A DNA stretch of 64,000 nucleotides from Progne subis subis (Eukaryota; Chordata; Aves; Passeriformes; Hirundinidae): assembly GCA_022316685.1 (NCBI GenBank), contig JAKJHU010000046.1, positions 2,410,001 through 2,474,000 of the forward strand. The letters are read 5' to 3'. Below are positions 1-14,043 of the stretch, piece by piece. Positions within the stretch are counted from its first letter, which is position 1. The number at the start of each line of letters is the position of its first letter. The translations under genes were made by a program, and so were the position numbers. The notes beneath the pieces are model-generated. The model saw only the letters and a list, made by a program, of their open reading frames with translations. It made no database searches and was not told the origin of the DNA.

Positions 1-3000
1 GGGAGGCCCTTGTTTTTTTGTTTTAACAGCTTCCTATTGTTTGAAACAGCAGGTTATCTCTTCCCATGCTATTCTAGCTCTTTCCTCCTCCCTTAAGTAT
101 TTTTTCTGTGCAACTTTACTCAGAGCAGTTACTCTCACAGCGAGTCCTGAGTTTTCCCGACTCGACTCGCTCTGATCTCCAGCTTTTGTTGTGATCCCAG
201 TGTGGAGTCCACACAATAAACAGAATGCCATTTCTGAAGGTAGGGGTTTCTGATTTTTAGTTCAGCATCACCATCACTGTGATGTGACTGTTTTGATTGA
301 ATTCAAGTTGTCAGAGAAATTCTCTCCTACATGTGGTACTGAGAGATAGAAAATTCTGCTTTTCAATGTGGCTTGCTTTTGTTTCCAAGATAGAAGGATA
401 TTGCTTCAGTTTGTTAGTAGTTTGCTTTTCAGTGTTCCAGTCCTACTAGCTTATGTGTACACTTTCTGTATGATGTTTGTCTCTGTGAAAAGTACTCTCT
501 AAGACATAAGCTGCCTCTCATCCACCACACCATAACTTTTTCTGATAGTATCCATGATAGATTTGAAGATAAAACCAGTCAAAGTCTCTTCTCACCATAT
601 CAATTGTTACAGCTGGAAGGGATGTTAACAGTTCATTTCCCATCCCATTTACTTTACAGTGTAAAAATTACCTAGTCAGAAGCACTCCAAACTGCTTTTT
701 TGATAAGTTAGATGTGTTTGTCCTTCCCTCTTAGTTGTTGAATTCTGTGTAAGAAAGTTGATAATGAAATGAGGTGCTAAACATGTGAGGAGGTTTACAG
801 TTATTTTAATGTGCTGATATATAAAAGTCAACTTGCTTTATCTATTTTCCTGATCCCCCTGCCTTATATCAAGTATCTTGTTTCCACAATTAGTAGTAAT
901 TTTGTGATTGTTTGAAGTCTGTCACTACTGTTTTATACTTTTTCGCGGTTCAGTTTAGCAAAAAGTATGTCTTTGTTTAAATTTCTAGATTTGAGAAGAA
1001 ATCAAAACCCTTGAGCTCTTTTGATATATTTGGTGGCACTAAGCAGAAGTTCTAATTCCACAAAATAAGTCCAGTTCTAGATTTGTTGTCAGAGAGGGCA
1101 GAGGAGGGAGGAGTAATCTGTAATAAACATTCTGCTTGTTCTAATGCCTTCCAGATTTTTTTGAAGGAGTAAGTTCTCAGGCAGCCTGAAACAGACAAGA
1201 ATTATAAAGACAATTATTATAGTCTTCAGAGGCTGGATTCATCTCATCCATACCTGGAAGATGAAGTCCCAGTGTCCTTGCCCTAACTATAACTTCTTGC
1301 TCAGCTGACTCAGGTCACTAACTTAGTAGGAAATAAAGCAAGCCCCCTCCTCCCCTCTTGCCATCCCTCCAAAAGTGCTAATTTTGTGAGCTCAGTTTGC
1401 TTCTGTGAGCCTAAATATGAACTGCCTGCCCCAGGGCACTCGTGTGGAGGGAGAAGTGACCTCTTCACACTCTTCTGGTGGCCCCAAGATTTCGACTTCA
1501 TTTGGTTATTTAATGAGGTTCCTCTCAGAGGTTTTCTGAGATGATACATCCTCTTCCTAGAGCACTGTATTTCGTGGGAGTTAGAGAAGCTGTAGGCTTT
1601 TTAAATACTATTATTATAACTGACAGTTCAGAAACCTCTTGGGGTTTTTTGATGGAGAAGTGTTGCAGTGGTTATACAGAAGCTTGTGTTTTCTGAAGTT
1701 GTTAATTTATAATGTAGTTATGTCTATAGATTATGAGCATGGTCTTGAGCATTTTAGGTGTCTTAAAAACCCAAATAGGATGATTCCAGGTTAAGAGTTC
1801 TCTGTTTAAGGCCAGAGAATCATGACAAACAGCCTGAGGAGTGAAGGAAGCAGACTGTGGTGGCTGTCAGGATGAACAATGGTTTTGGCACACCTGCTGC
1901 TTTGCTGCTGAGCCTCTCCGTGCTTGGCAGGAAAGGAGTGATTTGGAGGATAACCAGATAGTTTTGTAGATTTTTTGGTATGTTTCCATCTTCTCTGAGG
2001 GAGAGAAAACAGAAGCACTTGATTTATAATGTAACTAATGTCTGGTTGAAGACTGGGACCATAAACTTTTGGGGGAGGTTTTAATAATGCACTTAGAAAT
2101 GTGGAAGTCAATATTATGTTAGATTCGAGGGCACTTAGAAGGGAGTGCAGGGAGACTGATTTACCATGGGAAGGGGGAATTGTTGGATATAGTCAAAGCA
2201 ATGTGTTAGAGACATTTATACTGCCCCTCTTGAGTAGATATAAACGTAATCAAGAAGCAAAATTAAGAGAACTGAAACAAATGCATGTGGAAGATGTTTT
2301 TTAACTCCACCCTGTTCCAACTGATATTTTATTACCTTGATGCTTCTCCTAGAAGTTGACACAGATGTAAGATGTGAGACCAGGCTACCAGATTGCAAAC
2401 ATATTAATAGTCTTTTAAACTGATGTATAATGCTGTACATGTTTATACAGACTTTCTCTGAAGTGTCTCATGTGCTTGATTTCACAAGAAGGTATTGCTG
2501 TCCTAAATTGTTGAGTACCTGGGTCACCAGAGTCTGTTGGAGTCGGAGAACTTAGATGTACTGGGAAAAAGAGAATACTGAAAAGCTGGAAGAACTTCCT
2601 TTTAGTCTAGCAAAGAAAATGCCTCTAATACTGTACTTTTTGGCTCAAGCTCTGAGGCGTTTAACTCCAGATGGAGTGAGTTCGGTTCTGATTGATGATA
2701 AATGTAAGATTTTTTTCCAGATCATCCACTTAATTGTATGTGTGCACGCACACGTGTCCGTGATTTATTTTATTTTCTTAATCACAGAGGAAGGATGCAT
2801 AGACTCTAAATCTGGATAAAATATTCTTATTTTTTCCTGTTTCCCTTACAGGTGTGTGTATAAGGAAGTGTTGTATAAGACTTGTTGTAATGCTGGTTAA
2901 GCAATGGATAATAATTATAGTAACAGTGTGTCTGAATGCTTTCATCTACTATTGAAGAAAAATTTTATAAATTATTTCCTAAAGAGTTTTTATCGTTGTA

Positions 3001-4505
3001 AAATGATGTGACTGAAAATACTATCATGGTCTGGTAACCCTTCTTGATAAGGATAGCTGTTACAGATGTTGCTTTCCCAGATGCCAGGTGATTATTCCTT
3101 AAAGCCTGGTTATCCTGAGAGTAGATGACTTTGAAACAGGACAGCATTTGGTTTTGTCCTTTTATTGCCTTGCTGGTGTTCTGGATCTGAACTTTTTCCT
3201 GCACCGAGTTGCTAAAACAAGAGTTGCATCCCTTCAGCAGCTTCTTGAGTTGCCAGCGTATTGTCTGAGGAATTCTGGGGAAAACAAGTTCTATTATACA
3301 GCATTACAATGCTTGTAGATGCGAGCCTGCAGCAATATCAGCTGGTCTTACACTAACAGGATTTGGCAAGAGAGGGTGTGGGCAACATGTGACTGCTTTG
3401 CAACTAGAAGGTGAAGATTCTGTCCTGTGACCAGCTCCAGGGGATCCCAGTGTAGGGAGTGGTGGCTGTGTAACCTGTACAGGAGCCTGCAGGAAGAAGA
3501 AGCCTTAGGGACCGTTTTGGATTACCATGGCAGGATACGGAGTCCCCCACAGTTTTTGAGATGGATGTGCCTAACCCTTCTGCTGTGGTGAGTTCCCAAA
3601 AGACTGAAAGGATTTTAATATCAAAAAAGCCATCTTTTATTTAATTAGTAATAGAAATGTTACTTTTTAAAGAAGAGAGAATGAAAAAAAATATCTAGGG
3701 AACACAAAATGGAAATAAGCTTGTGTGCAAGTTTCCCGTTACCAGCTATGTCTTGCCTTCCTAGCCTGTCAGTCACTGAGTGGTCCCAAATGTCTTACTG
3801 GAAATTTTGTGCTAAGACCAGCCATACCATACAATCCCTGGAACTTTTGTCTTTGAACACCCTTGGTATCTCTCCAGGAGGGCAGGATGGGACTGTCCCA
3901 CTGCCCCCAGGGATGCTACATGGCGCAGCCACTCCTAAAGAATTACACCCATAATTAGAAGCCAGAAACCAAATGCTTACATAAATGTTATCGTCCTGAG
4001 ACCCAGTTACTTTCCTGTTCCCTACTGTGTGTGGTGGAGTGGAAGAACTCCTAAAGCTGCCGTTGTCTCTTGCCTGAGACCTTTCCCCAAAGCTTCTCTG
4101 TGCTCTAGTGCTGTTCCCTGAGGCACTTTGCTTAAGGAATGACACACGTCATTGTAGGCTGGGTGTTTTTTCTCTGTGGGGGAAGAAAAAAGATGAACTT
4201 AGTACACAGAATATATGATACAAGTTTGGGAAGCTCTGCTTTCTAAATTTTGTGTGTTCTGTGCTGGACTAAGCCAGAAGCAGCTTAATCCTTTGTGCTT
4301 AACATTGCAACTCTCCTGGGAGTCCCTATTTAAAGGGTACGTGGGTTGTGTTTAGTTTCACAAGTGATTTCAGCCAGTGCAAGATCACATTTGGGAGAGT
4401 AACAGAAGTAGCTGCCTGCTTTTTTGTAGAGCTCAGATGCACAGAAGCGTTGAAAAAGTTGAATTACTGCTGAAAAGAATTAATGGAATCTCTAAAGTAA
4501 GCTGC

Positions 4506-4532
4506 TTTTTTTTTTTTTTTTTTTTTTTTTTT
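4506..4532. repeat. Poly(T) tract, T27
   Basis: An uninterrupted run of 27 T, followed by TAG. No target-site duplication or flanking element is evident, so it is treated as a homopolymer microsatellite. Confidence 0.9.
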
Positions 4533-7500
4533 AGTACAGGCTGAAATTTTATTTTTTGATGTTGAGCTAGACTGCAGTTTTCTCTAGGTACTCTTTGAGT
4601 GTTGAAATTTGTGGCTTTAACATTTGTTGTTGGCTGGGTACTTTGCAGCCTGTCAGGGCAGGCCTCCTTTTTGTGTATGAAGGCATGTGTACATATCCCT
4701 ATGCTATCCTAATTTGCTCCTCGTCAGTCTGTTTTAAAATAACAACAGCAACAAGTTTCATTAGGGGTGTTTTCCTTTCCCTATGTATTAGCTGGTTAAA
4801 GATATTATGGCTTTCCTAAGCACCTTCAGATTGTTTTAATTTTATCTTTAACAGGTTTCTTCTGTTGCTAAGAGAACTCTTGTGATCAGGTTACCTCTTA
4901 GTGATCTTTTTCTGCCAATGAGCAACTCACAAATAATGTGGAAAAGCCCCTTTCAGGGTATATTTCAGGTGTTTCCTGGAACTTGGTTTTTTTTTCCTGG
5001 CTGGGGCATGTTTTGGTTTTCTGGGGGAGGTTAAAGGAGTTCGGGTTTTTTGTTTAGATGGTTTTGGGGTTTTTTGTAGGGAGCTTCTGTTGCTACTCAG
5101 TTGGGTTATTTTATTACCAGGCAGAGGGGAAAAAAAAAAAATCAAAGCTGTTGACATCATTCTTCTTTTTCTTACCCCAACACCCAACTGGTCTGTTCAG
5201 CTTGTATTATACTGCATTTGCACAGCTTCTGCTTCTGTGACCCATTAGGACAGAGCCTGCTTGTGCTTAACAAGAGTCTCTTTCATGCTTTGTGGATCTC
5301 TCCAGGACACAGCAGGACACAAAATAATCCCTCTTTGCATTTGGTAGTTTCACAGTACTTTTATGGTGATGATAAAATAACCTTTCTGAATGAAAACAAT
5401 AGAATGATCTCCATAAGTCTGGTTTTGATAGAAGGAAATTATGTCTTTGTTTCTGCATCTTCTGTTTGGGTTTTTCTTCCCCAGCAGATTACTTGCAGAT
5501 TTTAATATTTTAAAATCTTGGGAAGAGTGTTATAGGTTTTTAAAATCAATATGTAGTCAGTTTCTTACGGTAGTGTCTGCTAAGACTTAGAGAACTAGTT
5601 CTTTTGAATCGTAACTTTTAAAATTGAATTTGTATTTTGCATTCAATGAGGCCAGAGTTTTCTGAAATTTAATATGCAATCATATGGCTTCACCTTATTA
5701 TTAGTTCTAATATAAAATAAAACATTTGTATTTCAGAAAACATGTTTGTACAATCTTCACACATTCAGCTTTCATTTTTGTATACTAGGCGTATTCTCTA
5801 ATGTTTGAGTTTCTGGAATGGTTGACAAAGTAACCGTGTGTGATGAAGACAGTATCCTTTGCCTGTTTTAGCCATCTACTCCAACTTTCACATTGTGAGG
5901 TCGGTTAAACTTGGCTTTAAGGCTTTTTTAACAATCTTTCAGAATATGTTTTATACCAGAAGAATTCAAGCAATTTATCTATTTGAAAGGGGCTTCTCAA
6001 TGAAAGTAAAATTTCAAGTAATGGAGGCAGCTGAACATCCTGTTACACAAGGGGTCCTTTCCTGTGTTTGTAGGAACCATTTCATGACTTTGCCTATATC
6101 TGATGTTTAGCTGTGCATTAAGGATTGTTGTGCATTAAGTTGTTGCTGTCCTCCTGTTTTAAAACTCACAGAGACCTGCAAAATGGCTCTTTACTTCATG
6201 AGGACCTGTGATGGACTGGATCATCAGCCAGCAGTGGGCCAGTTGGCCAGCTCTGGTCTTGGGCTGCAGGAGTCACGGCGAGGCCATGGCAGCATACTGC
6301 AAACACTTTATTTGCTAGTTTGGGTTGGAAAGGCTTGAGGTATGGTCGTGTCTATTTACTTCATATTTAGAAAAGGATGAGACCCAGCTCATCAGCTTGC
6401 AGAGACAATCTTTTCCTCTGACTTCCCGAAATGCATCAATCAGATGTTTTCTGCTGGTCTCCTACTCGTATAGTTTTACTACCCCTGCTTGTCTGTTCCA
6501 GGTTGTTGGTGAGGTGCGTGGTGTCATGGCATGTTTCCCCCAACCTGTTTGTTTTACTCTTCCATATGCTGCTAACTGCTGTTGTGAATATGGGATGTTC
6601 TCATTAAATAAGCTTTTTCTTGTGGTGTGTGCAAGTGTTTTTCCTACTCAAGTTCTGAAGTCTTCAGTGGGTTTCACAGTGAATGCTTCTCTATACAGAG
6701 CCAAATGAAGCAAAAATGAGTTTCCTTGTTCTTATTAGTTAGTACTTATTCCTCTAAAACTACATAGTAATGATCTTAAACTCAGCTTATGCATGTGTGT
6801 ACACACTCGTGATTCTGCTGAAATGTTATTTATAGCTATACAGCACAGATGATGGCTTAAAAAAGAGGAATAATCAGCATGTTGTGGATGCTGGGAGCAT
6901 TTGCTTTATATTTTTATGTGAAGTATGAATCTGTGTAATGTTCTGCAGTGCAGCAGTGTTCCTTCTGCTTGTCAGTTTTAACAAAACAGGAAAAAAGTGA
7001 TGTAAGCATTTAATACTGGGACCCAGCAAAGGCACCGTAAAGTGCTGCTCACTCTGCTTTTACTCTGTTTTTGTGAGTTCCTTTATACTGCTTTGATTTC
7101 CTACCTTGGTATGTTATTAGTCTGTCAAGAACCTGGAGTTACAATCTGTCTTGGTACATTGTAATGGTGGTGTAGATAAAACACAAAATACAATGAGCTA
7201 ATACTTTAGCCTGTTTAATGCCAAATACTGTCCTGAGTGAATAGGAAGGGCATAAATGATTTTATGGTGCTAACAAATACCTTATCTGGCTGCAGCGGTT
7301 GATAAAGGGAGGTGGGAATTGTCTGCCCACCTCTGTGGAAGTTTTCACTAGGCGGTGTTATATGTGCATGTGTTGAGGAAACTGATTTCTGCCCTGGATG
7401 TCATCTTTCCCCTTGAGCACTGCTGGGAGAGAACAGTGCATTGCAGTATTTGACTTTGAGATTCTTAGCATATCAGCAGAAAGAACTGTTTTTCCATCCA

Positions 7501-9668
7501 AACGCTGTCCATCTGTTTCATCCAAGTCTGTTGCTACTCTCAATGTGTTGCTGCCTTTGTTTAATCTTCATTGTGTTTCCTTTGAAATCAAAAGTACTTC
7601 TTCTATTTGCCTGTTTTCCTGCAAAAGCTATTTCTTGTGTGGTTGTTATCCTACATGGATATGTGCATATTTCCACATTCACATGTATCAGAAGTCATTG
7701 TTTTTACGGCGAGTTTAATGAAACAGTGGGGTTTGTGGTGCTGTAATGTGAACAGCATATGATTTGGGAGTTGATTGCTACTGACTTCTGTTTTAAGCAA
7801 AGAAAGGGGTGTGAAGATTGACAGGAGAACTCACAGTTATAACAAGGTAGCGGTTACAGACTGAAGAATCTTTTTACAGGAAGAATTTTTCTGTTCAGCA
7901 GTGAAAATCTGCAAGTTCAGGAAAAGAATGGTAGCAGGATTTTAGGATTTAGAAAGTTATCAGTCATTAAGCCATATATTGTTGAATACTCCTGACTACT
8001 TCTGAAATCTTTTAGGGCTCTTAAGTCATTGTTCAACTGGAATTCACAAGCCAAAGCACAAATCCCTTGGTTTTTTGGATCAGTGGTGTTACCAGTGGAA
8101 GAGAGATGAGATGGTTTGTTAATGAGGTGCTATATGAAAATGGACCTTGAAATCTTTTGGCAATAGCTGAAAAATACAGTATTTTGCAATCAAAATGTTT
8201 ATATCTGGAGTCTGAATCAAATACTAAATACATCTTGAAGCTCCACTTTGGAAAGTCAAGGTAAAAATTTGGAAAGGGAATGAATAATTGGTAGCAGGAG
8301 GCTGACTGAGCTTTTGCTTGAGTCGAACCAGAACCTTCCATTTCACCATAGGGTTGACAGCAGCCTGTTTGTCATGTTTTCCGGTGTTACACAGGATTGA
8401 TTAGTGATGTTTAACTGCTTTTGAGCAATTGCATAACATTTGAAGCTGCTGTGTTTTCCCCATTTATCCAAACTCCATAAGTTCCGTGGAGAGTGGGATG
8501 AAAAGCTGTTTTTACCCTACCCTTCTACCTTGAGAAATGTCTAGCACCAGCCTGGGGTAAGGTAGAGTGTTTTTTAAATATAGGCTTGGGAGAAAAAACT
8601 TAGATTTCATATAGAAAGTAAAAGAAAATTTGAGGATAAGCACTTTGGAAATCTAGGTGAGCTTAACTGTAGGCTTTTATTATCATGTACAGCAGTCTGA
8701 GTTGAACAACTGTGAAGGGTAGATCTGAAGGAGTGCAGATTTGTTTTGAAAGGGTTTGAATTTTCTTAAAACTGAGCAGACTTTCTTAATTTTATATATA
8801 TTCCTTGCTTCTCCAACTGTCAGAGAAAAGTTGCTGAGGATAACAGGGCTGTGTAACATAAAGGTGGCTGCTGCTTCCAAAGGGTTTAGGACCAGTCTGC
8901 TTTCTGCTTCCATTCCTGGTAACTTCCACAGCAAATGCATGTGCTGAAAGTACCATGATGCATGAGATCAGTGGCTATTAATATAATTGTTTTTTCTATC
9001 AGTAGAACCTTTATCTGGGGAGCAAAATGTGTTTTGGCAATAAGCCCCACAGAAAATAAATAAAGTGGCATTTTCATCTCTAGCTCTGACCTCCATGTTC
9101 TCATTACTTGTCTTTGAACAAAAGCCCTTTATTACTCAATTATTTTATACTGTGCTTTTATCAGTTGCAGTCTTTAGGAAGATATGCTTTACTCTAGAAG
9201 CTTCTAGATCATCTTGCAGGTTAAGTAATTGTTGATCAGAAAAGACTGTAATGCTGGCTTTAGATATTGACAGTTATGTTTGGATGTTTTATGTATTTTT
9301 GTATTATAACTTATTTGCCTTTGAATAATTATGAAGTTGTACTGGAGCTCCTTACCAGGTGGGTTTTAATAGTTTTTCTCATTATTTGCAAGGCAGATGG
9401 ATATTTTGAGTCCTCTTAACTGTATTGTGAAAGTCTGGACACAGCTACCTTACTTTCTCAGTAGCTGTATAGGATAAGTGACATACTTTTCCATCTTTTC
9501 CATTATTCTGAACAGAAGTCTGTGTGGTTGTCAGTTAGCACAGAACACAGGTGTTTATCAGCTGATGTCCTTATTTCAGAAAAGACTGCAGAAAAGACTA
9601 AGACTAACCCTGGAGGACAGTAGTCTTCTGCATTTCAAAGCCAGTGGCTCGCTGCTGGGTTGTGGGTG

Positions 9669-9669
<1 letters not shown>

Positions 9670-9701
<32 letters not shown>

Positions 9702-9734
9702 TTTCTTTTTTTTTTTCTTTTTTTTTTTTTTTTT
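9670..9734. repeat. Interrupted poly(T) tract of about 65 bases
   Basis: Sixty-five bases of T with only three isolated C interruptions. It could be a simple-repeat expansion or, read on the minus strand, the A-rich end of an old insertion. No recognisable gene or retroelement abuts it. Confidence 0.9.
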
Positions 9735-12700
9735 GCTGTGAAAGATGCTCTTTAAATAGATTTGGCTGACTGTCAGGCTTAAAATCAAATGATTGCGATT
9801 AGGTAAGTGTTTGCAAGATTTCATTACACTGCTTTATGAGATAGTCCAGCAGACTTTTATAAAACCTACAAGCATTTTGGATGAGCAAGCTGGAGAATGT
9901 TTTGCTATGAAGAGTATTTTCCTGCAGTATAAAGCTGCTACTTGACCCCAGCAACTTACAGAGTCTCACTTTGGAGTGTTTCTGCAGAATGTTGTCTCAC
10001 CATGCCTCTTGTTGGTCTGAGCAGTTAACAGGAATGTTGAGTGGGTTGGTTTTCATGTTTTGTGGTTTATTGGTTGTTGGCTTGAAAAGCTGGTATAAAA
10101 ACATATTCTTTCTTCATAAAATTGTTCATTTTTTTTTCCTTCCTATGACTGTAGAAGCGTTAAATTATCTGTAGAAGTGGCACCATTGCCACAGTGGGTA
10201 AATGCATTCCTGAAAGGTGATTGACTTGTCAGTATTTTGACTACAGTTTCTTCTATTGGTTGATAGGCTGTATAAATACAGTGGTAGTGACCAAAAATAA
10301 TGTTTGTTTTGCTTGCAGTTCTGTCTAGTCTTTTCTGGTTTTGGTTGCATTATCTTGAAGTGATCTCTCAGAAATGGCCTTCACTGTGTCTTCTGGAGAA
10401 ACCTGTAGTGTTTGGTCAGGCTTGCTGTATCTGTACTCTGAAGAAGTACATCCATGGATTTAGGGAAATGTGATTTTAGTCTTCACTCAAAAATCATTTT
10501 GATTGTCTTTATCAGCAACTTTTAGCCAATCAAATAGTTTGCTTCTAGTAAATGGAAGAAGATTTCTCTGGTGTCTGAAAGAGTATTTATCCTAACCTTA
10601 GAAAACTCTGTTTTCCGGAAAGGCTTTCAGAAGTTAGGCTAAGGACTCTGGTACTTAAAACTCGGTCTTTACAGCATTCAGGGACTGAGAATTGTGCAAC
10701 AGCACACAGAAAACAAGGAAGACCAGTATGAGTCTTCTTGTGGGCACCAGTGGCACTGGGAGGTGCTGTCAGTTCCCAGTTCCTGGTTCCACCCAGTAGG
10801 CACAAGGAGCACAGAGCCAGGTAATCAGGTTATTAGTTTAAGAGGAAGACTGACAAATGGGTGCAAGCTTGACAGCAGAAGCATTACAGACTCCTCCTTG
10901 CTCAGTTCTCCCAGCAGAGCCATCAAGGCTGAGAAATGCATGCATAAAGCAGAATTTTTTCCCTCTGTTGTCCCATTTGTACTGTGAAAAAAATTCTTGG
11001 CAATGGAGATGAATGTAAATCTGCCTTTTTGTAGTTGCACTTTATTGTCTAGGTGAGCAAATAAATCTGTCTCGTATTTCTGGCTAGCTGAGAATCTCAA
11101 AAAGAAGAGACATGCTCAAGAGGAAGAAATCGCCTTCTTTTGCCTCTGTCAGGTCACTGCACTCTTCACTCTTCATCCAGCCTCATGGTTATTATGTATT
11201 GGGAAGTTTTTCCACCCCTCTATTTTCTTTTCATTGCCTTCAGGATCAAATTTAAACTGACTTGTAAAGCTGATTATCTTTTGGGATGTCTAAACTAAAT
11301 GAAGTCTGTAATATTGATATGTCTGCAATTAAATATAATTTAATCCATGCAGAAATTTGCAAATACTTTCATCATTGCAGGTACATCGAGAAAGTGTGTT
11401 CTCAAGTCTATTTTTACAAACTTTCCATCTAGCTGAGAACACCCATGGGATTATTCTTGTGCCTCTTCACTGAAAGAGTCAAACTTGGGAGCCATCTGGG
11501 TGAAAACTTTCAAAACTTGTCCATTGTCTTGGACAAGTCTGTCTTTTCTTTTTATCAAAAAGATCTTGATTTCAAGGTTGCTTCTCACCTCTTTAGGTTT
11601 GCAGCTTGTTGGGGGTGTGATTTGCCCTCAACACCATTAATCTACTCCCTACCATCAGAATAGGTGTTAGAATACTGGGGGAAAGAAGTCTCTTCTGTAA
11701 AATCAGACACATTCACATATTGAAGCATTGAAGATCTAGAATGTTTGGTTTGCTTTTTTTATTATATGTTCTTTATCTGTTTTTAATGTTTTATTTACTC
11801 CTCATGAAAACATTTGTATAATATTTATTTAATATGAGTTGTTATATTTCATTGCTAGGTTTTTTAGAGGTTGGTACGGTGCAAAGCTGTGATCTGGAGG
11901 TCTGCTTTTGTCCTAACTGGGTGGTTACCAGCTGAAGTGTTTCTTGCTTGTTCTTAGCTTTGCAAAGGCCGTGTAGCCAAATGACTAAACTAAACGTGCT
12001 TCTGTGAGCAGTCATGGTGCTGAGAAGTCAGTTCTGCTAAGCCTGTGCAGGAGCAGTGCAGGTACTAAGCTTGCCACAATTAAGGTGAGGGTTTGGGCCA
12101 GCTTGAAGTAGTCTTGCTTCAATGGGAGGTGAATTCTGAAGCCTCCAGTCTTGAAATTTGTTCCAAGACAATAAAAATAAACTAAAAAAGTTGACTTACT
12201 TTGTCATGTCTGATGTAGCTGTGCTCAAAAAGTGTTCAAAATTTAGTTTTACAGGCCCATTTTGCAAGTCTTGTTTTGAATTTGAAGTCCACTGAATAGG
12301 TACAGCTCTCAGCTTATGTGTCTTGGGAATGTTTTGGATTGTATTTTTCTTTGTTTGTAGGTGCTGTGGAACGAATACTGAGTGTTTGGCTGAGTGGTTT
12401 TTCTGAGGCAGCACAGAGCCTGTCTGTCTCAGTTGGTTACATGCAGCACTCGGCTACGTCTCTGACACACAGGCTTAGCCACTGCACCGACTGCATGTGA
12501 TGTTGCTTTACAGAGATCCCTAAATTGATCCTTAAATGGCTTACACAATATGGTTGACTCATGGCTGAGCAAAGAAAGGAGGCTGAGGCTGAAATTGCTT
12601 TGAAATGACTCCTGTCTAAGTTCAGCACTCAGGAATGTTGTGTGACGGGCACGGTAATGGTCTGTGTCTGCAGGATTGCAAGCACGTCTGAAATTTTGCA

Positions 12701-13213
12701 TGGCACACTGGCAACCAGGAGGACTGCTCATCTGTGAGCAGATACTTGCCTGCCTACAGCAGTGCTGAGACTTCATTAATATTTGTAGAATGAGTTTAAC
12801 AGAAGTACAAATGAAGTATTGCTAGAAGGGAATGTGTTAGGCTGCTGTAACACATTTGCAGGTATTTAGGGAGTTCTTTGTGTTTTGACTGGAGATGAAG
12901 AATTTATAATTGTGTGGAAGGTGAAGAACATGCCCTCGCAGATACCCAGGGTATCTTTGTGAGGCATTATACCCTCAGTTAATTTTTGCTGATGTACAAA
13001 CCCTACATGTCTATTTTGTAGTGACTTCATGCTTCAATTAATTCTTAAATACATTTGGATTAGAGTTGTCTTGCTCATACCAGCCATAATAGGTAATTTC
13101 AATTGTTATTATGTGTATCAAAAGTTGTTTAATTCTAAGTGTCGTTGGGAATGTCCCTGGAAAATACCATGCTGGTTTCTGTAAATATAGGTGGACTGCA
13201 CTTGAGGGAACTT

Positions 13214-13288
13214 AAAAAAAAAAAAAGTGTTGCCATGGATCTTGTAGTTCCTGTTTCTAGGAATTGCTTAATTTTTTTTTTTTTTTTT
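13214..13288. repeat. A13 and T17 tracts 45 bases apart
   Basis: A run of 13 A at 13214-13226 and a run of 17 T at 13272-13288, separated by 45 bases. The pair could fold as an A/T stem in RNA or in single-stranded DNA. Confidence 0.8.
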
Positions 13289-13962
13289 CAGTTTCTTGTA
13301 GATGAGGGAAAAAAATGAACTTGTGGTGGGAAGAGCACTTTCTGTAATTGTTCTGGCTTCTTCAGAAGCCTTCTATGCCTTTATAAGAAATTGTATATCC
13401 CATGTACCCAGATTAAGTAGCATTTTAGAGGTACACATAGTTTCTGATGAATGAATTTTGGAGACTGATTTTTTTCTGGAGAGTGCAGTGGGTTGCTGAG
13501 TCAGGGATGAGCCTTGTGCCTTCCATGTTCAGTGCAAAATCCCAGTTCTAGAGTGGAGAAATGTGCTAACATGTATTCACTAGAGCCACAAATCCTCGTG
13601 TAACTGTTTGAATGAATGAGATATGTTAAAAAAAAATAACACTACAAGATTGTAAAGGATATGTTTGACTACTGCCACGAGGTTCACTTGAACATTGTGG
13701 TTTATTTTTTTAATCTAGTTTACTTCTTAACCTTTCCAACATCCTCCTTGCTCTTACAGCCCTTTCTCAGAATCCTCTGTTCTTTTCCATGTTAATTTAT
13801 TTTTTTGGGTGGAGGAACGTTTAGATTTTTTGCTTTGTTTCTGAAGATTCAGTGTATTGTGGGAGGTGAGGCAACACTGGTCTTGGCAGAACACCACAAA
13901 ACCAAGAGAGTAATTAAATGACGCAAGCCTTTGATTATTTTTCTCTCTCAAGCTTTCTGGCA

Positions 13963-14043
13963 CGGCTGGGCATTCCGATTGCGAAAGGAGGATCGGGAGA
14001 AGAAATTTCTAAAGATCGCATGCAGAATTAGGAGAACTGTGTC
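13963..14043. promoter_or_regulatory. Local CpG cluster upstream of the USP54 start codon
   Basis: Six CpG dinucleotides fall within 81 bases (13963, 13976, 13982, 13994, 14017, 14043), in a region where CpG is otherwise sparse. It lies about 0.6 kb upstream of the start codon. It could mark an alternative promoter or an untranslated exon of USP54. It is too small to be a normal CpG island and no TATA box is clear. Confidence 0.3.

Larger units (their letters stand above)
1..13900. other. Upstream non-coding region, no gene recognised
   Basis: AT-rich sequence with many stops in all frames. The open frames here are short (mostly under 120 codons), show no recognisable protein family and lack paired splice sites that would chain them. 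It may be intergenic, or an intron between a 5'-untranslated first exon of USP54 and the coding exons. Only homopolymer tracts stand out; these are listed separately. Confidence 0.6.

Noticed and set aside
3709..4145. Overlapping open frames on both strands in the upstream region
   Set aside because: Short, no known motif, no splice continuity. Overlap on both strands points to composition rather than coding.
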